The notes under the pieces were generated by a model that was given only the letters and a program-made list of their open reading frames with translations, had not been told where the DNA came from and ran no database searches. Position numbers and translations under genes: made by a program. Positions 17,134 through 24,908 of a DNA stretch of 64,000 nucleotides are shown one piece after another; position 1 is the stretch's first letter; the number at the start of each line of letters is the position of its first letter. Source of the stretch: JAGRMG01 sp047975215 (GTDB lineage: Bacteria; Pseudomonadota; Alphaproteobacteria; Rhodobacterales; Rhodobacteraceae); contig JBKEDD010000126.1 of the NCBI GenBank assembly GCA_047975215.1, forward strand, positions 50,205 to 114,204. Direction: 5' to 3'.

Positions 17134-18531
17134 ATGAAATACGAATCACAAAAGATCGCACTGGCCTACTTTGCCGTGGCAATGGGCCTTTTCGCGATAC
17201 AGGTACTCGGCGGGCTGCTGGCGGGATGGATATACGTCGCGCCTAACACCCTGTCCGAACTGGTGCCCTTCAACATCGTGCGCATGCTGCACACCAACGC
17301 GCTGATCGTCTGGCTGATCACCGGCTTTTTCGGGGCCGCCTATTTCCTGGTTCCCGAAGAGGCCGAGCGCGAGATTCACTCGCCGCTGCTGGCCTATATC
17401 CAGCTGGCTATCCTGGTCGTCGGCACGCTGGGCGTGGTCGTCACCTACCTTTTCCAGCTGTTTCCGGGCAACTACCTGCTGGGAACCCAGGGGCGCGAGT
17501 TCCTTGAACAGCCGACCTGGGTCAAGGCCGGCATCGTCGTGGCGGCACTGATCTTCCTCTTCAACGTGTCGATGACGGTGCTCAAGGGCAAGAAAACGGC
17601 CATTTCCAATATCCTGCTTCTGGGTCTCTGGGGTCTGGCGCTTCTGTTCCTGTTCGCCTTCTACAACCCGGGCAACCTGGCGCTGGACAAGCAGTACTGG
17701 TGGTACGTCGTCCACCTTTGGGTCGAAGGCGTCTGGGAACTGATCATGGCCTCGATCCTGGCCTATCTGATGCTTAAGCTGACCGGCGTTGACCGCGAGG
17801 TGGTCGAGAAATGGCTTTATGTCATCGTCGCCACGGCGCTGTTCTCGGGCATTCTGGGCACCGGGCATCACTACTACTGGATCGGTACCCCCGGCTATTG
17901 GCAATGGATCGGCTCGATCTTCAGTTCGCTGGAAATCGTTCCGTTCTTCGCGATGATGGCCTTTGCCTTCGTGATGGTCTGGAAGGGGCGGCGTGATCAC
18001 CCCAACAAGGCGGCGCTCCTGTGGTCGCTGGGCTGTGCCACGCTGGCCTTCTTCGGGGCCGGGATCTGGGGCTTTCTGCACACGCTGCACGGGGTCAACT
18101 ATTATACCCACGGCACGCAGATCACCGCCGCCCACGGGCACCTGGCCTTCTATGGCGCCTATGTCTGCCTCAACCTGGCCATCTTCACCTATGCGATGCC
18201 GATCCTGAAGAACCGCGACCCCTACAATCAGGTGCTCAACATGGGGGCGTTCTGGCTGATGTCGGGCGGCATGGCGTTCATGACCTTCGTGCTGACCTTT
18301 GCCGGCACCGTGCAAACCCACATGCAGCGGGTCGAGGGCGACTACTTCATGGATGTGCAGGATGCCCTGGCGCTGTTCTACTGGATGCGCTTCGGTTCGG
18401 GCGTGGCCGTGGTGCTGGGTGTGTTCATGTTCCTCTATGCGATCTGGATGCCGCGGCGCGAAGTGGTCCGGCCCGGCCGGCTTGAACGGGACCGCCTCAA
18501 GAACGATCCCGATCATGTGGCAGCGGAGTGA
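17134..18531 (+). CDS. norB: nitric oxide reductase catalytic subunit NorB
   Basis: The 465-residue membrane protein belongs to the heme-copper oxidase superfamily, with about twelve helices. Key residues visible include the histidines in MLHTNALIVWL, the HLWVEGVWE motif (His and Glu near the non-heme iron) and GTGHHYYWIG, the paired histidines for FeB. It reduces NO to N2O at a heme b3/non-heme iron centre. Length and order after norC are normal. Confidence 0.97.
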   Translation: MKYESQKIALAYFAVAMGLFAIQVLGGLLAGWIYVAPNTLSELVPFNIVRMLHTNALIVWLITGFFGAAYFLVPEEAEREIHSPLLAYIQLAILVVGTLGVVVTYLFQLFPGNYLLGTQGREFLEQPTWVKAGIVVAALIFLFNVSMTVLKGKKTAISNILLLGLWGLALLFLFAFYNPGNLALDKQYWWYVVHLWVEGVWELIMASILAYLMLKLTGVDREVVEKWLYVIVATALFSGILGTGHHYYWIGTPGYWQWIGSIFSSLEIVPFFAMMAFAFVMVWKGRRDHPNKAALLWSLGCATLAFFGAGIWGFLHTLHGVNYYTHGTQITAAHGHLAFYGAYVCLNLAIFTYAMPILKNRDPYNQVLNMGAFWLMSGGMAFMTFVLTFAGTVQTHMQRVEGDYFMDVQDALALFYWMRFGSGVAVVLGVFMFLYAIWMPRREVVRPGRLERDRLKNDPDHVAAE

Positions 18532-18536
18532 CGCAC

Positions 18537-19346
18537 ATGGACGGCACATCGAACTTCGGGGAGGGGGCGGCAAACGCCCCCTTCTACCTGGCGCAGGGCG
18601 ATGAATGCGACATCTTCGCCGCCGCGCATGAGAATGGCCTGCCGGTCCTGCTCAAGGGGCCGACCGGCTGCGGCAAGACCCGCTTTGTCGCCCATATGGC
18701 CGAACGGCTGGGTCGCCGGCTTTATACCGTCGCCTGCCACGACGACCTTGCGGCGGCCGATCTGATCGGGCGCTACCTTCTGAAGGGCGGCGAAACCGTC
18801 TGGGTCGACGGGCCGTTGACGCGGGCGGTGCGCGAGGGTGCGATCTGCTATCTCGACGAGGTGGTCGAGGCGCGCAAGGACGTGACCGTCGTGCTGCACC
18901 CGCTGACCGACGACCGGCGCATCCTGCCGATCGACCGGACCGGAGAGGAACTTGCCGCAGCGCCCGGCTTCATGCTGGTGGCATCCTACAACCCGGGCTA
19001 TCAGAATATACTGAAGACGCTGAAACCTTCGACCCGCCAGCGGTTCATCGCGGTCGAGTTCGACTTTCCCGCGCCCGATCTGGAAGTGCAAATCGTGGCC
19101 GAGGAAAGCGGGCTGGCCGTCGAGCGTTGCAAGTCGCTGGTCCGGCTGGCCAACAAGCTGCGCTCGCTCAAGGGGCAGGATCTGGAGGAAGGGGTATCCA
19201 CCCGCCTCGTGGTCTATGCCGCGACCCTGATCGCGCAGGGCATGAGCGTGGAGCGGGCCGTGCGCGCCGCGATGATCGAACCCCTGAGCGATGACGAGGA
19301 TGTCAAGCGCGGCCTTCTCGATCTGGTGACCGCGGTATTCGGGTAG
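18537..19346 (+). CDS. norQ: NorQ, AAA+ ATPase for NO reductase maturation
   Basis: The 269-residue MoxR/CbbQ-type ATPase has Walker A GPTGCGKT at residues 41-48, Walker B ICYLDEV, and a C-terminal helical domain. With NorD it is needed to assemble the non-heme iron site of NorB. ATG 18537 has GGAG eight bases upstream; a GTG at 18528 overlaps the end of norB. The gene is followed nine bases later by norD. Confidence 0.93.
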   Translation: MDGTSNFGEGAANAPFYLAQGDECDIFAAAHENGLPVLLKGPTGCGKTRFVAHMAERLGRRLYTVACHDDLAAADLIGRYLLKGGETVWVDGPLTRAVREGAICYLDEVVEARKDVTVVLHPLTDDRRILPIDRTGEELAAAPGFMLVASYNPGYQNILKTLKPSTRQRFIAVEFDFPAPDLEVQIVAEESGLAVERCKSLVRLANKLRSLKGQDLEEGVSTRLVVYAATLIAQGMSVERAVRAAMIEPLSDDEDVKRGLLDLVTAVFG

Positions 19347-19355
19347 GACGGTTTG

Positions 19356-21296
19356 ATGAGCCGCATCGACTTTGAACCCTGGGAGCCGGAGGAAACGGTC
19401 GGCAAGCTCTGGCACCGTTTCGCCAGCCGTCTGGATGCGCCGCAAACGCATGAGGATGCCGCGGTCGAACTGGCCGAGGTCGCGGGGCGCCTGGCGGTGC
19501 TGTTTCGTGGTCTGGGCGGTTCGCCCGCCGTCGAACTGCGCCCGGTGTCTGACGAGGTGTCGCGTCACCGGCTGGGCTGGCGCCGCCGCCTGGGGGCCGA
19601 GGCCGAGGCGCTGCCGCGCGCCGGTTTTGACGGCGAGATTCTGCGCCTGCCCTCGCGTCTGGCGGTGCTGCCGAGCCGCGAGGCCAATGGTGCGCTATAT
19701 GTCTGGCTGGCGGCCTGCGCCGCGCATGCGCCGGCACGCGCGAGCGATGACGACCCCTTGCGCGCCGATCTGCTGGCGCTGCGGGCGGCGCGCGACATGG
19801 TGGCGGCCACGCTGGAAGCCGCCCCGGGGCTGCGCCGCTTGTACGCGGCTCTGTGCGAGGGCATCCTGAGCCAGCGGCCGGTTGCCAGCCTGCCCCCCTC
19901 CGAGGCGGCCATCGAAGAACTGATCCGCAACGCGCTGGGCGATCCGAGCCCGCTGTCGGCCCGCGCAAGCGATTTCGAAATCGCTTGCCAGGCTGCTTGC
20001 AAGCAGCCTGCGCCAGGTCCGGTCGCGCCGCGCCGCTATCGGCCGTTCCGTCCGGTGCCGCTGTGGCCCGAACTGCGCCCGTTGCAGTTCTCGGAAGGTC
20101 ACGAGGTTGAAAGCCGCGACACCGACGGCCCCCCCGAGGAAGCCGGCGACAAGACCCACCGCGCCCGGCGACGCAAATCCGAACAGGCCGAACGGCGCGA
20201 CAGTCTCATCCTGCACAAGTTCGAGGCGATCCTCAGCTGGGCGGAATTCCTCAACCTCAACCGGCGGGTCGATGACGACGATCCGGACAACGCCGCGAAG
20301 GCCGCCGACGATCAGGAAGAGATCGGGCTTGGCCAGATCTCCAAGGCGCCGGCGACGCGGCTCAAGCTGCATCTCGATCTGGCACCCGAGGATGTCGAGC
20401 GCGAACGCCTTTCGGGCCGAATCACCTATCCCGAATGGGATGCCCGCACCGGCGGCTACCTGCCCGATCATGTCTGCGTCCTGACCAGCGAGGCGGCACT
20501 TGGCGATAGCGCCTTTGCCCACGATCCCGCCGCCATCCGGCGTATCCGCGCCGTCAGGCGCCAGTTCGAGGCGCTGCGTCCGGGCCGGGTGACGACGCGC
20601 GGCCATCTGGACGGCGACGATCTGGATATCGAGGCGGTCGTGCGCGCCGAGACCGACCGCCGCGCCGGCGGTGAGGGCAACGAAAGGGTCTGGCTGCAAT
20701 CGCGCCCCGAGGCGCGCGACCTGGCGGTTTCGATCCTGCTGGACGTGTCGCGCTCGACCGAAAGCGCGGTGTCGGGACGTGCCGTGATCGACATCGAACG
20801 CGAGGCGCTGGATGCCTTTGCCTGGGGTCTGGACACGCTGGGCGACGATTTTGCCATTCATGCGTTTTCCTCGCTGAAAAGGCACCGCGTCTACATCCAG
20901 AAGTGCAAGGGATTCGACGAACCGATGGGCCCGCTCGTGGAACAGCGGCTGGGCGGACTTCGTCCCGGTTTCTACACGCGGCTGGGGGCGGCGATCAGGC
21001 ATGTATCGGCGGACCTGTCGCATCAGGCACGAAAACGCCGCCTGCTGCTGGTCATCACCGATGGCAAGCCCAACGACTTGGACCACTACGAGGGCCGGCA
21101 CGGGATCGAGGATACCGCGATGGCAGTTCGCGAAGCCCGCCGTGCGGGCCATGCCGTGTTTGCCGTTGCCGTCGACAAAACCGGCAAGAGCTGGTTCCCG
21201 CGCATGTTCGGGCAGGGCGGTTTCGCGCTGGTTCCCGAGCCGCAGCGGCTGATTTTCGCGCTGCCCCGGATCTACCGTGAACTGGTGGGCGCATGA
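19356..21296 (+). CDS. norD: NorD, von Willebrand A-domain protein for NO reductase maturation
   Basis: This encodes 646 residues. The C-terminal vWA domain has the metal-site motif DVSRS (about residues 463-467) and LLVITDGKPND later. The N-terminal part is helical and less conserved. NorD works with NorQ in maturing NorB. Residues about 204-219 are encoded by two abutting perfect palindromes (19965-20010); they sit between GDPSPL and RYRPFRPVPLWPE, so they look like an in-frame insertion in an otherwise ordinary NorD. The ATG overlaps nothing and follows AGGA. Confidence 0.92.
   Translation: MSRIDFEPWEPEETVGKLWHRFASRLDAPQTHEDAAVELAEVAGRLAVLFRGLGGSPAVELRPVSDEVSRHRLGWRRRLGAEAEALPRAGFDGEILRLPSRLAVLPSREANGALYVWLAACAAHAPARASDDDPLRADLLALRAARDMVAATLEAAPGLRRLYAALCEGILSQRPVASLPPSEAAIEELIRNALGDPSPLSARASDFEIACQAACKQPAPGPVAPRRYRPFRPVPLWPELRPLQFSEGHEVESRDTDGPPEEAGDKTHRARRRKSEQAERRDSLILHKFEAILSWAEFLNLNRRVDDDDPDNAAKAADDQEEIGLGQISKAPATRLKLHLDLAPEDVERERLSGRITYPEWDARTGGYLPDHVCVLTSEAALGDSAFAHDPAAIRRIRAVRRQFEALRPGRVTTRGHLDGDDLDIEAVVRAETDRRAGGEGNERVWLQSRPEARDLAVSILLDVSRSTESAVSGRAVIDIEREALDAFAWGLDTLGDDFAIHAFSSLKRHRVYIQKCKGFDEPMGPLVEQRLGGLRPGFYTRLGAAIRHVSADLSHQARKRRLLLVITDGKPNDLDHYEGRHGIEDTAMAVREARRAGHAVFAVAVDKTGKSWFPRMFGQGGFALVPEPQRLIFALPRIYRELVGA
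19965..20010. repeat. pair of abutting perfect palindromes inside norD
   Basis: The first is 24 bp (arms GCAAGCGATTTC / GAAATCGCTTGC, 19965-19988) and the second 22 bp (arms CAGGCTGCTTG / CAAGCAGCCTG, 19989-20010). They abut without a gap and share the GCTTGC/GCAAGC core. Translated in the norD frame they give an extra stretch with two cysteines (SDFEIACQAACKQP). Such perfection is not expected by chance in coding sequence; an inserted palindromic repeat is the simplest reading. Confidence 0.75.
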
Positions 21297-21850
21297 CACA
21301 GGCAACCGAGAATTCGAGTTTCGACGACCTGCCCGGCGAATTGCTGATGTGGGTGCTGATCGTAAGCGAACTGCTGGTATTCGGCGCCGGTCTGCTTGCC
21401 TTCATGGCCGTGCGCCTGAGCGATCCGGCGGGTTTCGCCGAGGCGCAATCGCATCTCTACCGCACCGGGGCGGCGCTGAACACGGTGGTCCTGGTAAGCA
21501 GCGGCCTGCTTGCGGCGCAGGCGCTGCACTGGCGCCGCGCGGGCGCACGCTTGGCGGCGCGGCTGGCGCTGATCGGCGCGGCCCTGCTCGGGCTCGTGTT
21601 TCTCTGGATCAAGGGGGCCGAATATGCCGGGAAGGCGGCGCAGGGGATCGTCTGGGACAGCCACCCGTTCTTTACCTTCTACTACCTGCTGACCGGCTTT
21701 CATGCCGCGCATGTGGCGGCGGGCGTGGCGGTGCTGTGTCTCGTCGCCTGGCGCGACGATCCGCGCAATATCGAAACCGGGGCGCAGTTCTGGCACATGG
21801 TCGATCTGGTCTGGGTGCTGCTGTTTCCCGTCATCTATCTGCTGGGGTAA
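21293..21850 (+). CDS. norE: NorE, cytochrome c oxidase subunit III-like protein
   Basis: The 185-residue membrane protein has about five helices and the subunit III-like motifs LLMWVLIVSELLVF and YYLLTGFHAAHV. NorE is found in many nor operons; it is not catalytic and its role in NO reductase activity or assembly is not settled. The ATG overlaps the norD stop by four bases. Confidence 0.88.
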   Translation: MTQATENSSFDDLPGELLMWVLIVSELLVFGAGLLAFMAVRLSDPAGFAEAQSHLYRTGAALNTVVLVSSGLLAAQALHWRRAGARLAARLALIGAALLGLVFLWIKGAEYAGKAAQGIVWDSHPFFTFYYLLTGFHAAHVAAGVAVLCLVAWRDDPRNIETGAQFWHMVDLVWVLLFPVIYLLG

Positions 21851-21855
21851 GCGCC

Positions 21856-22101
21856 ATGGAAAAACGGCTTGCAACCGCGTGGGTACTGCTGCTTGCCCTA
21901 AGCCTCGGCTCGGCGTTGCTGACGCTGGCGAAGATCGAGCCGCGCCTGACCGGCGCGGCGATCCTGATTCTGGCGCTGCTGAAGGCGCGGGTGATTCTGG
22001 GTCGCTATCTGGATCTCGATACCGCGCCTTCCTGGCGGCGCGGCTTCATGACTGTGCTGGGCGGTTTCGCCTTGCTGGTGTACGGCCTCTATCTGGTGTG
22101 A
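21856..22101 (+). CDS. norF: NorF, small cytochrome c oxidase subunit IV-like membrane protein
   Basis: The 81-residue protein has three hydrophobic segments and the pattern LTGAAILILALLKARVILG typical of the small NorF/prokaryotic COX IV family. The ATG is five bases after the norE stop. It is the last gene of norCBQDEF and ends 13 bases from a convergent gene. Confidence 0.85.
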   Translation: MEKRLATAWVLLLALSLGSALLTLAKIEPRLTGAAILILALLKARVILGRYLDLDTAPSWRRGFMTVLGGFALLVYGLYLV

Positions 22102-22114
22102 GGGCGGGCGCGCC

Positions 22115-22675
22115 TCAAACCCGGAACGCCGCCGCCAGGTCTTCGGGCAGATCGAATTCCTCGAGCACCCGCGCCCGCGCCATCGGTGACATCTTGCGGG
22201 CGGTCTTTTCCACGATGCCGAGAATCTTGTCCGGCGCGTGCTTGGCCGCGAAACCCGCGAAATAGTACTTTACGAAGACAAAGCTGGCCACGTCCTCGAC
22301 GGCCTGCACCTCGGGGTCGCGCTTGACCCCTTCCTTGCGCAGCATCCGCCCGACCTGAAGCACCGCCTCCATGCCATAGCCGGCAGCGGTCATCATCGCG
22401 CCGACCCGGTTGGCGTGATGCGTCCCCAGATCGCGCCGCCATTTCAGGTATCCGGCCTTGCCTTCGGCATAGTCCGAGCGGGCCAGCACCCAGCGTTCCA
22501 CATGCTGCCCGCGCGCGGCGATCTGCAACAGCTCGGAAGCGTCAGGGTATAGCCGCGCCAGTTCCGCGCTCATACGATGGCCGTATAGCAACGCCTCGGG
22601 CTGGTTTTCGTCCTGCCGGGGATCGCGTGCGTTGGCCACGTCGATCGCGTCAAGAACCTGCTGTAGCTTCGTCAT
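22115..22675 (-). CDS. DUF4202 family protein
   Basis: The 186-residue cytoplasmic protein is rich in charged residues and histidines, with segments EALLYGHRMSAELARLYPDAS and YLKWRRDLGTHHANR, which I recognise as the DUF4202 family. Members often lie near nitrogen-oxide or sulfur metabolism genes; the biochemical role is unknown. The histidine and acidic pattern recalls HD-type hydrolases, which is only a suggestion. The ATG overlaps the stop of the Crp/Fnr gene by four bases, so the two are co-transcribed. Confidence 0.8.
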   Translation of the reverse strand: MTKLQQVLDAIDVANARDPRQDENQPEALLYGHRMSAELARLYPDASELLQIAARGQHVERWVLARSDYAEGKAGYLKWRRDLGTHHANRVGAMMTAAGYGMEAVLQVGRMLRKEGVKRDPEVQAVEDVASFVFVKYYFAGFAAKHAPDKILGIVEKTARKMSPMARARVLEEFDLPEDLAAAFRV

Positions 22676-23379
22676 CCGGGTTTACTCCATGCCTGGGCCG
22701 GGTCCTCTTCGGCATAGCCGCGAAGCCGGTCCACATCCTCGATCCTGGCGTGATTCTTGCGAATCGTCACGCCGGCTGGTTTGAGCCGGGCGAAGGCGCG
22801 GCTCAGACTTTCGGGCTTCATGCCCAGACGCCCGGCGATCAGCACCTTGTCATAGGGCAGATCGACGGTGCAGCCGCCGTCGTTCACTTCGCACAGCGAC
22901 AGCAGGAATTCGGCCACCCGCTGCGCCCCGGTCTGCGCCTTGAGCTGTTCCAGCTGTTCGACCAGCGAATGCAGATGCTGAAAGGTCGACGCCAGGATCG
23001 ATACGCAGATCTCGGGGTCGTCATGCATCATGGCCGACAACACCGAAGTCGGCACGATCATCACTTCGCAGGCCGTCACGGCCTCTGCCGATACCGGATA
23101 GGTGCCGCTGCGCAGCGATGCCGCCTCACCAAAGCTCTGGCCCCGGGCGAAGATGCCCACCACGGCCTCGGCCCCGTTCGGCGACACACGGTAGAGCTTT
23201 ACCCAGCCATCCAGCACGACATGTACGCCGGTGGCTATTTCGTCTTGCAGAAATACGGTTTCGCCTCGTTCGAAATGGCGGAACTTCGCCCGGGACAAGA
23301 GCGGTTCGACATGCTGTTCGGGCAGGGTCTGCACGAACAGCGAACCTCGCGCCGTCTCCTTGTGTTTTTCGTGAGCCAA
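22672..23379 (-). CDS. Crp/Fnr family regulator, probably NnrR/DNR-like
   Basis: The protein has a cyclic-nucleotide-binding-like N-terminal domain, a dimerisation helix (about 25 residues rich in leucine and glutamine) and a C-terminal winged helix with recognition sequence PESLSRAF. The Glu, Ser and Arg there match FNR-type specificity for TTGAY-N4-RTCAA. It lacks the N-terminal cysteine set of O2-sensing FNR, which favours an NO-sensing NnrR/DNR type. The frame is open to an ATG at 23499, but that codon falls inside an FNR box; a TTG at 23379 gives a usual length of 235 residues. The start is therefore uncertain. Confidence 0.8.
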   Translation of the reverse strand: MAHEKHKETARGSLFVQTLPEQHVEPLLSRAKFRHFERGETVFLQDEIATGVHVVLDGWVKLYRVSPNGAEAVVGIFARGQSFGEAASLRSGTYPVSAEAVTACEVMIVPTSVLSAMMHDDPEICVSILASTFQHLHSLVEQLEQLKAQTGAQRVAEFLLSLCEVNDGGCTVDLPYDKVLIAGRLGMKPESLSRAFARLKPAGVTIRKNHARIEDVDRLRGYAEEDPAQAWSKPG

Positions 23380-23485
23380 GTTCGCGCCCCCAACGGCATT
23401 AAATTTGCAATCAAGCCGCACATTACGGAAAATCGCGCCGGACTGCACCCCATGACGGGACGTACAGGGCGAAACGCCGCGCCTC

Positions 23486-23499
23486 TTGACTAATGTCAT
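23486..23499 (+). promoter_or_regulatory. FNR/Nnr box between the regulator gene and hemA
   Basis: TTGAC-TAAT-GTCAT differs from the ideal palindrome at the last base only. It is 58 bases upstream of the hemA ATG and about 107 bases upstream of the likely start of the Crp/Fnr gene, so it could control either or both. Confidence 0.65.
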
Positions 23500-23557
23500 G
23501 GAACGGCCCCGCCACCGGAGGGAGAATACACCGGAAGCTTCAAATTCGGAGACCGCG

Positions 23558-24781
23558 ATGCAGTATCAGGACCACTTCAAGAAACGCCTGTCCGAACTGC
23601 GCGATGAAGGAAACTATCGTGTGTTCATCGACCTGCAACGCCGCTGCGGCGCTTTCCCGGGCGCCCGGCAGCATGACGGCAGCCGAACCCGCGATGTGAC
23701 CGTGTGGTGTTCCAACGACTACCTCGGAATGGGTCAGCACCCCGATGTGCTGGCCGCGATGCACGCGGCGCTGGACCGCTCCGGCGCCGGTGCCGGCGGT
23801 ACCCGCAACATCTCGGGCACCACGCATGACCATGTGTTGCTGGAACGCGAACTGGCCGATCTGCACGGCAAGGAAGCGGCGCTGCTGTTCACATCGGGCT
23901 ATGTGTCGAACTGGGCCGCGCTGGGTACGCTGGCCTCGGAAATCCCCGGCTGCATCGTGTTTTCGGATGCGCTGAACCACGCCTCGATGATCGAGGGCAT
24001 CCGCCATTCACGCGCCGCCAAGGTGATCTGGAAGCATAACGATCTGGCCGATCTCGAGGCGAAACTTGCGGCGGCCCCGGCCAATGCGCCCAAACTGATC
24101 GCGTTCGAGAGCGTCTATTCGATGGACGGTGATATCGCGCCCATTGCCGAGATCTGCGATGTGGCCGACCGCTATGGCGCCATGACCTATCTCGACGAGG
24201 TGCACGCCGTTGGCCTTTACGGCCCGCGCGGCGGCGGCATTGCGGAACGCGAGGGTCTCATGCATCGGCTGACGGTGATCGAAGGCACGCTGGGCAAGGC
24301 TTTCGGCGTTGTCGGCGGCTATATCGCCGCCAGCGCCGATCTGTGCGATTTCGTGCGCAGCTTTGCCAGCGGGTTCATCTTCACCACCGCACTGCCGCCG
24401 GCCGTGGCGGCCGGTGCCGCGGCATCTGTCAGGCATCTGAAAGCCTCGCGGGCCGAACGCGACCTGCAAAAGGCCCGTGTGGCGCAGTTGCGCGCCCGGC
24501 TGGATGCCGAGGGAATCCCGCATCTGCCAAACCCGAGCCACATCATCCCGGTGATGGTGGGCGATCCGGTCAAGTGCAAGTTCATCTCGGACATGCTGCT
24601 GGACGAGTTTGCCATCTATATCCAGCCGATCAACTACCCGACCGTGCCGAAAGGGACGGAACGGTTACGCATCACGCCCTCGCCGGTCCATTCGGAGGCC
24701 GATCTGGATCGCCTCGTCGGGGCGCTTGGCGCGCTGTGGAGTCGCTGCCGGATCGCGCGGCAACCGCTGGCCGCGCAATAG
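23558..24781 (+). CDS. hemA: 5-aminolevulinate synthase
   Basis: The 407-residue PLP enzyme condenses succinyl-CoA and glycine to 5-aminolevulinate, the first step of tetrapyrrole synthesis in alphaproteobacteria. Visible signatures are MQYQDHFKKRL at the start, GSGGTRNISGT-like GAGAGGTRNISGT, DEVHAVGLYG and the PLP-binding lysine in TLGKAFG. ATG 23558 has GGAG six bases upstream. Placement beside nir/nor genes and an FNR box suggests induction when heme d1, heme b and siroheme are needed. A second ALAS elsewhere in the genome is likely but not visible. Confidence 0.96.
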   Translation: MQYQDHFKKRLSELRDEGNYRVFIDLQRRCGAFPGARQHDGSRTRDVTVWCSNDYLGMGQHPDVLAAMHAALDRSGAGAGGTRNISGTTHDHVLLERELADLHGKEAALLFTSGYVSNWAALGTLASEIPGCIVFSDALNHASMIEGIRHSRAAKVIWKHNDLADLEAKLAAAPANAPKLIAFESVYSMDGDIAPIAEICDVADRYGAMTYLDEVHAVGLYGPRGGGIAEREGLMHRLTVIEGTLGKAFGVVGGYIAASADLCDFVRSFASGFIFTTALPPAVAAGAAASVRHLKASRAERDLQKARVAQLRARLDAEGIPHLPNPSHIIPVMVGDPVKCKFISDMLLDEFAIYIQPINYPTVPKGTERLRITPSPVHSEADLDRLVGALGALWSRCRIARQPLAAQ

Positions 24782-24908
24782 GGGGCTTTGCGTCACGCGG
24801 CGCACGGACTTCCCTGGCGCCCGGCCGGCAAGCCGAAAAACCTGTCTGGACCCGTTCCGGTGCTTGCTCTAACGTCGGACCCGAACGGGTTGCAACGAGG
24901 CTGAATAC

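Noticed and set aside
24850..24890. Inverted repeat ACCCGTTC / GAACGGGT upstream of the 2-oxoacid module
   Set aside because: The arms are eight bases with a 25-base loop in GC-rich DNA; no riboswitch or operator family fits, and it could be chance.
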